12,334 nt of DNA from NCBI GenBank assembly GCA_016873905.1, contig VGVU01000031.1, forward strand, positions 1 through 12,334, read 5' to 3'. The DNA is from Betaproteobacteria bacterium. GTDB lineage: Bacteria > Pseudomonadota > Gammaproteobacteria > Burkholderiales > Thiobacillaceae. Under the pieces are notes generated by a model. That model made no database searches. It saw only the letters and a program-made list of their open reading frames with translations, and was not told where the DNA came from. Position 1 is the stretch's first letter, and every line of letters begins with the position of its first letter. The position numbers and the translations under genes are program-made. This document shows, piece after piece, positions 1 to 5,479 of the stretch.

Positions 1-212
1 TCCGTGCCGATGCCGGTGGTGCCAGCCTGGCCGGCCGTCAAGGAATGATCAATGCCCTGCGCCGTCTGCAATCCCTGCACGATCCCGTACCGTTACCGGA
101 CAAGATGGCGGCCTTCGGCATCAATGGCGGCCGGCCCTCCGGAATCCGCGCCCTGTTCACCACCCACCCGCCGCTGGAAGATCGCATCGCCGCGTTGGAA
201 GCCGCCCGCTAA
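1..212 (+). CDS. htpX: Zinc metalloprotease HtpX, C-terminal end (5' truncated by window)
   Basis: This is the last 70 codons of an open frame that enters from the left edge (first full codon at base 3) and stops with TAA at 210-212. HtpX is an inner-membrane M48-family zinc endopeptidase that degrades misfolded membrane proteins. The visible part begins RADAGGASLAG, the segment that in this family directly follows the third zinc ligand, a Glu in an E-x-R-AD context; that Glu and the HExxH motif lie outside the window. The tail carries the family's typical FTTHPPLEDRIAAL ending, closely matching the FMTHPPLDKRIEAL region I remember from E. coli HtpX. A TerC-family gene follows after 27 bases on the same strand and is probably co-transcribed. 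The family call is firm; nothing can be said about the N-terminal half. Confidence 0.88.
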   Translation, partial: RADAGGASLAGRQGMINALRRLQSLHDPVPLPDKMAAFGINGGRPSGIRALFTTHPPLEDRIAALEAAR

Positions 213-239
213 ACGCACCCCCTTGCCAGAAAGTCCCGC

Positions 240-1211
240 ATGGACGCCGTCAGCACCGCCGTCCCGCCCCTCTTTTGGGCGGGTTTTATCGCCTTCGTAC
301 TCGCCATGCTGGCGCTGGATCTCTTTGTCCTCGGCGGCAAAAGTGCGCACAAGGTTTCGGTGCGCGAATCGCTCGGTTGGACCGTGGTCTGGATTTCGCT
401 GGCGCTGCTTTTCTGCGCCCTGTTCTGGAGCTGGCTAGACAACACCGCGGGCCGCGCGGTCGCCAACACCAAGGCACTCGAATTCCTGACGGGCTATCTC
501 ATCGAGCTGTCGCTCTCTGTCGACAACATTTTCGTCTTCATCATGATCTTCACCTTCTTCGCGGTGCCCGCGGAGTATCAGCGCCGGGTCTTGGTTTACG
601 GCGTGTTGGGCGCAATCGTGATGCGCGCAGTGATGATTCTTGGCGGTGCCTGGCTGGTGCAGCAGTTCCACTGGATTCTTTACCTGTTCGGCGCCTTTCT
701 GGTCATCACCGGCTTCAAGATGCTGATCTTCGCCGAGGCCGAAAGCGATCTCGCCCAAAACCCGATCCTGAAGTGGATGCGCGGCCACCTGCGCATCACC
801 CACGAATACCACGCCGAGAAGTTCACGGTGATGCGCGACGGCGTGCGCTGGTTCACGCCCATGTTCCTGGTGCTGGTGCTCATCGAGACCTCGGATGTGA
901 TTTTCGCGGTGGATAGCATCCCGGCCATCTTCGCGGTCACCACCGACCCGTTCATCGTCTTCACCTCCAACATCTTCGCCATCATGGGGCTGCGCTCGCT
1001 GTATTTTCTGCTCGCTGATCTCAATGGCCGCTTCCACCTGCTGAAATACGGGCTGGCCTTCGTGCTGGTGTTTGTCGGCACCAAGATGTTGATCGTCGAT
1101 TTCTACAAGGTGCCGATTGGCCTGGCGCTGGGTATCGTCGCCCTGATTCTCCTGAGTTCGATAGCTGCCAGCCTGATCGCAACGCGCAAGCGCACGCCAC
1201 CGTCGCACTAA
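240..1211 (+). CDS. TerC/Alx-family integral membrane protein (probable metal ion exporter)
   Basis: The 323-residue protein is a polytopic membrane protein with about eight or nine hydrophobic segments, for example near residues 11-32, 46-66, 80-109, 117-140, 145-164, 205-233 and 268-312. Two acidic intramembrane motifs typical of the TerC family are present: SVDN with Asp95/Asn96, and ETSD...AVDS with Glu216, Asp219 and Asp225. The length agrees with Alx (about 320 residues) rather than shorter TerC paralogues. Family members such as E. coli Alx and Bacillus YceF/YkoY are linked to manganese export; transport here is inferred, and tellurite resistance should not be assumed. The ATG at 240 is the only start that retains the first hydrophobic segment; its Shine-Dalgarno signal is weak. 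The gene sits 27 bases after htpX and 3 bases before a DUF2062 gene, so the three look like one transcript. No long leader for a manganese riboswitch is available. Confidence 0.88.
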   Translation: MDAVSTAVPPLFWAGFIAFVLAMLALDLFVLGGKSAHKVSVRESLGWTVVWISLALLFCALFWSWLDNTAGRAVANTKALEFLTGYLIELSLSVDNIFVFIMIFTFFAVPAEYQRRVLVYGVLGAIVMRAVMILGGAWLVQQFHWILYLFGAFLVITGFKMLIFAEAESDLAQNPILKWMRGHLRITHEYHAEKFTVMRDGVRWFTPMFLVLVLIETSDVIFAVDSIPAIFAVTTDPFIVFTSNIFAIMGLRSLYFLLADLNGRFHLLKYGLAFVLVFVGTKMLIVDFYKVPIGLALGIVALILLSSIAASLIATRKRTPPSH

Positions 1212-1214
1212 CCC

Positions 1215-1769
1215 ATGCGGCGCTTCATCCCCAGCCGTGAGCGCATCCTCGCCAACCGATGGTTGCGCTGGCTGGTACCGTTTCTCGGTCACCCGCGGCT
1301 CTGGCACTGGTCGCGGCGCGGGGTAGCCGCCGGCGTCGCCATCGGCGTGTTTTTTGGCCTCCTGATCCCCGTCGCGCAGATTCCGCTCTCTGCCGCCGGC
1401 GCCATCGTCTTGCGCGCCAATGTCCCGGCAGCGGCGGCCAGCACCCTGGTAACCAACCCCGTCACCTTCGCACCCATCTATTACGCCGCCTATCAACTCG
1501 GAGTCTGGGTCACGGGCGCTGAAGACTCGGGCCCACCGCCCGCGCAAACAACGCAGATGGCACAAGGTCCAGAAAGCAAAGAAGGGGCGCAAGCGGCCCC
1601 GGACGGATTCTGGCAACGCCTCGGCGCCATCGGCCTACCGCTCGTGGTCGGCCTCGCCATTACCGCCAGCGTCGCCGGCCTCACCAGCTATGCGCTCATC
1701 AGTATCGGCTGGTATTGGCTCGTCAAATACCAACGCTGGCGCAAGCGCAAAGGCCTTCGCGGGCGCTGA
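1215..1769 (+). CDS. DUF2062 family membrane protein
   Basis: The 184-residue protein has an arginine-rich N terminus (residues 1-35), a hydrophobic hairpin-like segment at about 36-68 (VAAGVAIGVFFGLLIPVAQ), a conserved patch around 70-97 containing TNPVTFAPIYY, and a second membrane segment at about 138-171 followed by a very basic tail (KYQRWRKRKGLRGR). The G-x-A-I-G-x-F-x-G-x-x-P-x-x-x-Q pattern and the N-P-x-T-x-x-P-x-Y motif are characteristic of DUF2062, whose biochemical role is unknown. Between the two halves, residues 101-131 form a polar stretch rich in Ala, Gln, Pro and Glu, probably a loop. The gene begins 3 bases after the TerC-like stop codon and is presumably translated from the same message. 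Its stop codon lies 5 bases from the stop codon of xerD on the other strand. Family call is good; function is not known. Confidence 0.82.
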   Translation: MRRFIPSRERILANRWLRWLVPFLGHPRLWHWSRRGVAAGVAIGVFFGLLIPVAQIPLSAAGAIVLRANVPAAAASTLVTNPVTFAPIYYAAYQLGVWVTGAEDSGPPPAQTTQMAQGPESKEGAQAAPDGFWQRLGAIGLPLVVGLAITASVAGLTSYALISIGWYWLVKYQRWRKRKGLRGR

Positions 1770-1774
1770 ACCAC

Positions 1775-2674
1775 TCACCCCCGCGGATGGTGTTGGGCGT
1801 GGAGTTGTTTCATGCGTTCACGGGCGACATGGGTGTAGATCTGGGTGGTGGCGATATCGGCATGGCCGAGCAGCATTTGCACCGCGCGCAGGTCGGCGCC
1901 GTGATTGAGCAGGTGGGTGGCGAAGGCGTGGCGCAGCGTGTGCGGCGACAGCGCACTGCGAACGCCCGCGCACACAGCGTGGCGTTTGATGAGGTACCAA
2001 AACGCCTGCCGGGTCATGGCGCCGCCGCGGGCGGTGACGAACAGGGCCGCGCTGACCCGCCCGTTGAGCAGCGCATTACGCGCCTCGCGCAGATAGCGGG
2101 CGAGCCAGTCGAGCGCGACTTCGCCGAGCGGCACCAGCCGTTCCTTTCGGCCTTTGCCCATCACGCGCACGACGCCCATTTGCATCTGCACGGCGGCATA
2201 CGGCAACCCCACCAGTTCGCTGACCCGCAAGCCGCTGGCGTAGAGCACTTCCAGCATGGCGCGATCGCGCAGCCCTTGCGCTGTGGCCAACGGCGGGGCC
2301 GCGAGCAGGGCCTCAACCTCCGCCTCGCTCAGGTTTTTCGGCAAGGGTCGGGGCAGACGCGGGGCCTCGATGTTGAGGGTCGGATCATCGCTGCGCGCCC
2401 CTTGGCGCAACAGCCAGCGGTAATAACGACGCAGGGCCGTGAGCTGGCGGGCCAGGCTACGAGCGGCGATTCCCTGTTGCAGGGTGCGCTCGGCCAAGAA
2501 GGATTGAATGCTGACGGCATCGGCTGTCTGCAAATCCGCACCGCGCCCTTTGCTCCACAACGCGAATTGGGTCAGATCGCGGCGATAGCTTTCCAGGCTG
2601 GTCGGAGCCAGGCCGTCCTCCAGCCAGAGGGCGTCGCAAAAGGCGTCGAGTTCAGGAAGGACAGCAGCCTTCAT
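1775..2674 (-). CDS. xerD: Tyrosine recombinase XerD
   Basis: XerD acts with XerC at the chromosomal dif site to resolve chromosome dimers during FtsK-dependent segregation. The 299-residue protein has the family's length and two-domain build: an N-terminal SAM-like core-binding domain (about 1-100) and a C-terminal catalytic domain. All six catalytic residues are visible: Arg150 (ASGLRVSEL), Lys174 (GKGRKERLVPLG), His245 and Arg248 (SPHTLRHAFATH), His271 (LLGHADIATT) and Tyr280 (QIYTHV). They sit two positions beyond the E. coli XerD residues or nearly so, and the C terminus ends HHPRG, as in XerD rather than XerC. The ATG at 2674 matches the XerD N terminus and overlaps the end of ogt by 23 bases, suggesting translational coupling. 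It is the last gene of a Rieske-ogt-xerD series. There are no signs that it belongs to an integrative element: no attachment site, tRNA or mobile gene is adjacent. Confidence 0.95.
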   Translation of the reverse strand: MKAAVLPELDAFCDALWLEDGLAPTSLESYRRDLTQFALWSKGRGADLQTADAVSIQSFLAERTLQQGIAARSLARQLTALRRYYRWLLRQGARSDDPTLNIEAPRLPRPLPKNLSEAEVEALLAAPPLATAQGLRDRAMLEVLYASGLRVSELVGLPYAAVQMQMGVVRVMGKGRKERLVPLGEVALDWLARYLREARNALLNGRVSAALFVTARGGAMTRQAFWYLIKRHAVCAGVRSALSPHTLRHAFATHLLNHGADLRAVQMLLGHADIATTQIYTHVARERMKQLHAQHHPRG

Positions 2675-3152
2675 GCGTCAGCAACCAGCGTTTTACGGTC
2701 AGAGGGAAGGGGTCTTGCCGCGGATCCCGGGTATGCATGAAACCGCCCAGCCCGGTCGCAGACAGTACGCGATGGCATGGAATGATGAGGGGAATGGGGT
2801 TGTCGCCCAAGGCCTGCCCGACCGCCCGGGCGCCGCTGCCAAGCTGCCGCGCCAGGCTGCCGTAGGTCGTGGTCTGGCCAGCCAGAACCGTGTTCAACGC
2901 GGCCCAGACCCGTTGCCTGAACGGGGTGCCGACCAGGGCCAGTGGCAACGCAAACCGCTGCGCCGGATCGTCAAAATAGGCCTCCAGCGCCCGGGCTACC
3001 GGACGGATGGCTGCCGGGATCTGTTGGCGCCCAGCCGGCAGAAAGACCAGTTCGGCCAGCCGCTGGCCGCTCATGCGCACGCCCAGAGCCCCGAAGGGCG
3101 CCGGGACAATCCCGTCAAAGCGCAGCGGAGAGGGCGCGGCGATACCAGTCAT
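2652..3152 (-). CDS. ogt: Methylated-DNA--protein-cysteine S-methyltransferase
   Basis: The 166-residue protein transfers the alkyl group from O6-alkylguanine or O4-alkylthymine in DNA to its own cysteine, a suicidal repair reaction. The acceptor Cys126 lies in IIPCHRV, preceded by the conserved NPIP (Asn118). The helix-turn-helix recognition segment with Arg109 is at TPFRQRVW...GARAVGQALG (about 76-115), and the Glu of the C-terminal WLLTHEG (Glu161) completes the acid-base network. There is no Ada-type N-terminal phosphotriester domain, so it is an Ogt-like single-function protein. I chose ATG 3152 because the family domain (FDGIVPAPFG) begins about ten residues later. Upstream ATGs at 3203 and 3170 stay open but lie deeper in the Rieske gene. 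With this start it overlaps the Rieske gene by 38 bases and xerD by 23. The assignment to Ogt rather than a C-terminal Ada fragment is secure; the exact start is less certain. Confidence 0.92.
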   Translation of the reverse strand: MTGIAAPSPLRFDGIVPAPFGALGVRMSGQRLAELVFLPAGRQQIPAAIRPVARALEAYFDDPAQRFALPLALVGTPFRQRVWAALNTVLAGQTTTYGSLARQLGSGARAVGQALGDNPIPLIIPCHRVLSATGLGGFMHTRDPRQDPFPLTVKRWLLTHEGCCPS

Positions 3153-4221
3153 GGAAGTGCACCATGCCATCTTCGGTGGGCGATTGATAGGGCCCCGCCT
3201 CATTCAGGCCCTGACGATAGAGGGCGTGACGACCGCGATGCATGCCGTAACAGATGTCGTCGTCCTCGACGGCCGTTTCGCGATAAGCCGCCTGCTCAGC
3301 CGCAACGAACTCGCGCTCGAACAAGGCAATGTCCTCCGGGTAATAGAACTCGACCACATTGAGGCAGGACTCCACGCCCGTCGGCACGATGTGCGAGACC
3401 ACCAGGGTATGCGGATACCACTCCACCATAATGTTGGGATAGAGGGTCAGCCAGATCGCGCCCTGTTTCGGCTCGCGTCCCTCGTTGTAACGCTGCACCT
3501 GCTTGCGCCAGGTGTCGTACACCGGCGAGCCGGCGCGGTTCAGATGGTCATACACGCCCACCGTCTGCACGGACCAGTTGGCCCCGTATTCCCACTTCAA
3601 CTGGTCACAATCGACGAACTGGCCAAGGCCCGGGTGATACGGCACCACATGGTAGTCCTCCAGATAGACCTCAATGAAGGTCTTCCAGTTGAAGGCGTAT
3701 TCGGTGACGGTCGTCTTGTCATAGACAAAACCGCTGAAATCGAGATCCGCCGCCGCCCGCATTCCGGCCAGGTCGGCATTGACATTGCGCGCGCCCTCGA
3801 AGAGCAGGCCATGCCAGTTCTGCAAGGGCTTTTTGCCCAGATGCAGGCAGGGGTTGTTGGGGAACTGCGGGGCGCCCATCAACTGGCCTTCGAGGTCGTA
3901 GGTCCAGCGATGGAAGGGGCAGACAATGTTCTGCGCCTGGCCGCGGCCCTTCAACATCAGGGCCTGGCGATGCCGGCAGACATTGGACAGCAGCTCCACC
4001 CCGCCGGAGTTTCGTACCAGCATCTTGCCGCCCCCGGCATACCAGTCAAGGACCTGGTACTGCCCCAGTTCCGGCACCATGTGCTCATGACCCACATAGC
4101 CGGGCCCTGGACGGAACAGGCGTTCCATCTCCAGTTCGTAAATCTCTGGGGCAAAGTAGCTCTCCACCGGCAGGGCCTGGCCCATTTGGCCCAGCGTGGA
4201 GGCTCGTATCAATTCGGACAT
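3115..4221 (-). CDS. Rieske non-heme iron oxygenase, alpha-subunit type, substrate unknown
   Basis: The 368-residue protein has the two-domain build of ring-hydroxylating oxygenase alpha subunits. The N-terminal Rieske [2Fe-2S] motif is C-x-H (Cys82, His84; NVCRHRQ) followed by C-x2-H (Cys101, His104; VCPFHRW). The catalytic domain holds the mononuclear iron site: NWKTFIEVYLEDYHVVPYH with His191 and His196, plus a probable carboxylate ligand in AVEDDDICYG (about Asp320). Such enzymes use electrons from a reductase to hydroxylate, demethylate or desaturate substrates. No beta subunit, ferredoxin or reductase is encoded nearby, so electrons must come from elsewhere. The single-subunit form and the EDxDIC region resemble choline/glycine-betaine-type oxygenases more than classical dioxygenases with beta subunits; this is only an impression. 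A GTG at 4233 gives four more residues, but ATG 4221 is preferred; neither has a clear Shine-Dalgarno sequence. The gene heads the ogt-xerD series and is divergent from xseB-ispA-dxs. 'Aromatic' substrate specificity should not be assumed. Confidence 0.86.
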   Translation of the reverse strand: MSELIRASTLGQMGQALPVESYFAPEIYELEMERLFRPGPGYVGHEHMVPELGQYQVLDWYAGGGKMLVRNSGGVELLSNVCRHRQALMLKGRGQAQNIVCPFHRWTYDLEGQLMGAPQFPNNPCLHLGKKPLQNWHGLLFEGARNVNADLAGMRAAADLDFSGFVYDKTTVTEYAFNWKTFIEVYLEDYHVVPYHPGLGQFVDCDQLKWEYGANWSVQTVGVYDHLNRAGSPVYDTWRKQVQRYNEGREPKQGAIWLTLYPNIMVEWYPHTLVVSHIVPTGVESCLNVVEFYYPEDIALFEREFVAAEQAAYRETAVEDDDICYGMHRGRHALYRQGLNEAGPYQSPTEDGMVHFHDWYRRALSAAL

Positions 4222-4257
4222 GAGTTGAAACACATGGAAAACACTGGAATTGGACGG

Positions 4258-4286
4258 ATTATCCCCTCGCTAAACCGCCCGGGCAA
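4258..4286 (-). promoter_or_regulatory. Candidate sigma70 promoter for the Rieske-ogt-xerD series
   Basis: Read on the minus strand, TTGCCC (4286-4281) and GATAAT (4263-4258) are separated by exactly 17 bases. They match the -35 consensus at four of six and the -10 consensus at five of six positions. Transcription would begin near 4251, leaving a leader of about 30 bases before the ATG at 4221. It lies in the 132-base divergent gap between the Rieske gene and xseB. The match was judged by eye. Confidence 0.45.
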
Positions 4287-4353
4287 CCGCGCGCAGGCCC
4301 TTGGAAATGACTTTATCGGCTATCATCACCGGGGTACACGCACCCTGCCGATC

Positions 4354-4599
4354 ATGAGCAAAACCACTAAGACCACCGCGCCCAAAGATTTTGAGACCGC
4401 CCTCGCCGAGCTGGAATCTCTGGTTGCCACCCTGGAGGCGGGCGATCTCGCCCTGGAGGCCTCGCTGACAGCCTACAAACGCGGCGTGGAACTGACCCGC
4501 TTCTGCCAGCAATTCCTGTCTCAGGCCGAGCAACAACTCGCCGTACTGGAAAACGACAGCCTCAAACCCCTGATTCTGGATACCGCCGGTGATGCCTGA
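4354..4599 (+). CDS. xseB: Exodeoxyribonuclease VII small subunit
   Basis: XseB binds the large subunit XseA to form exodeoxyribonuclease VII, which degrades single-stranded DNA into oligonucleotides in the cytoplasm. The 81-residue length is standard for the family. The sequence contains the signature FETALAELESLVATLEAGDL followed by LEASLTAYKRGVEL and FCQQFLSQAEQQLAVLE, two amphipathic helices that form a helical hairpin. The open frame extends far upstream, but that part is antisense to the Rieske gene; ATG 4354 gives the family-like N terminus (MSKTTKTTAPKDFE). No strong Shine-Dalgarno is visible. Its last 8 bases overlap the start of ispA, the xseB-ispA-dxs order also known from E. coli. 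The xseA partner is not in the window. Confidence 0.93.
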   Translation: MSKTTKTTAPKDFETALAELESLVATLEAGDLALEASLTAYKRGVELTRFCQQFLSQAEQQLAVLENDSLKPLILDTAGDA

Positions 4600-5479
4600 T
4601 TTTGCCGCGTGGTCGCGTGCCCTCCAGGCACGCATGGAATCCACCCTCGAACACGCCATTCCAGCCCATGTTGCGCCCGAGCGCCTGCACGAGGCCATGC
4701 GCTATGTCTGCCTGGGTGGTGGCAAGCGCGTGCGCCCGCTGCTCGTCTTTGCTGCCGCCGAGGCGGTGGGTGGCGACCCGGTCCGTGCCGAGGCAGCTGC
4801 CTGTGCGGTTGAACTGATCCATGTCTATTCGCTCACTCATGACGATCTGCCCTGCATGGATGACGACGACCTGCGGCGCGGCAAGCCAACCTGCCATGTG
4901 GCCTACGACGAGGCCACCGCGCTCCTGGTCGGCGATGCCCTGCAAGCGCTGGCCTTCGAGCAGCTGGCGCGCAAGGGGCTGCACGAAGACGCCGCCACCC
5001 AGATCGAGATGCTGCACCTTTTGGCCCACGCGAGCGGCTCACGCGGCATGGCCGGCGGTCAGGCAGTTGATCTCTCCAGCACGGGAAAACAGCTTGATCT
5101 GGCTGAGCTGGAGTTTATGCATATCCACAAGACCGGCGCCCTGATCCGGGCGGCCACCCTGCTCGGCGGCCTGTGCGGGCAACCCCTGACGGCCGCGCAG
5201 CGAAGCGCCCTGGAGCGTTATTCCCACTGTATCGGCCTCGCCTTTCAGGTGATGGATGATTGCCTCGACGCCGAGGCGGATACGGCCACCCTAGGCAAGA
5301 CAGCCGGCAAGGACGCCGCCCACGGCAAGGCCACTTACCTCACCCTGATGCCGGCGGCCAAGGCTCGCGCCTATGCCCACACGCTGGTTGAGGAGGCCTG
5401 CACGGCGGTGGCCCTCTTCGGCAATAACGCCCGGAGACTGGTCGAGATCGCCCACTTTGTTGTCACGAGGGCTTATTAA
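4592..5479 (+). CDS. ispA: Farnesyl diphosphate synthase (geranyltranstransferase)
   Basis: The 295-residue all-helical prenyltransferase condenses dimethylallyl/geranyl diphosphate with isopentenyl diphosphate to make farnesyl diphosphate, precursor of undecaprenyl phosphate, quinone tails and, where present, hopanoids. Both magnesium-binding aspartate motifs are present. The first is DDLPCMDDDDLRRG at residues 84-97, the four-residue-insert DDx4D form typical of bacterial short-chain synthases. The second is DDCLD at 222-226 within AFQVMDDCLDAEAD. The basic GGGKRVRPLL (42-51) binds the diphosphate of IPP. Residues just before the first motif (HVYSLTHDD) fit a C15 product, but chain length cannot be proven from sequence alone. 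ATG 4592 lies within the last codons of xseB; a GTG at 4589 would add one residue. The stop codon abuts the dxs start codon, so ispA and dxs are very probably translationally coupled. Confidence 0.94.
   Translation: MPDFAAWSRALQARMESTLEHAIPAHVAPERLHEAMRYVCLGGGKRVRPLLVFAAAEAVGGDPVRAEAAACAVELIHVYSLTHDDLPCMDDDDLRRGKPTCHVAYDEATALLVGDALQALAFEQLARKGLHEDAATQIEMLHLLAHASGSRGMAGGQAVDLSSTGKQLDLAELEFMHIHKTGALIRAATLLGGLCGQPLTAAQRSALERYSHCIGLAFQVMDDCLDAEADTATLGKTAGKDAAHGKATYLTLMPAAKARAYAHTLVEEACTAVALFGNNARRLVEIAHFVVTRAY

Noticed and set aside
213..239. Possible manganese (yybP-ykoY) riboswitch ahead of the TerC/Alx-family gene
   Set aside because: Only 27 bases separate htpX from this gene, far too short for the riboswitch fold. 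Any such element would have to lie upstream of htpX, outside the window.
435..1616. A 393-codon minus-strand open frame opposite the TerC-like and DUF2062 genes
   Set aside because: Its translation is rich in Gly, Asp, Glu, His and Arg with no family resemblance, while the plus strand encodes two clear membrane proteins. It is an antisense shadow.
1775..2674. xerD as the integrase of a genomic island
   Set aside because: Length, motif spacing and the C-terminal HHPRG match chromosomal XerD. It sits in a housekeeping gene series with no tRNA, direct-repeat attachment sites or mobile genes around it.
1715..2740. A 341-codon plus-strand open frame opposite xerD
   Set aside because: The minus strand carries all six catalytic residues of XerD; the plus translation is low-complexity Gln/Ala/Gly/Arg-rich and unrecognised.
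4301..4326. Sigma70 promoter for xseB (TTGGAA and TATCAT)
   Set aside because: The spacer is only 14 bases, too short for a functional sigma70 promoter, and no better -10 is found at 16-18 bases.
3007..4599. A 530-codon open frame on the plus strand running through the Rieske region into xseB
   Set aside because: Only the last 81 codons match a family (XseB). The rest is antisense to the Rieske gene, whose iron-site motifs are unmistakable, and the open frame is a high-GC codon-bias effect.
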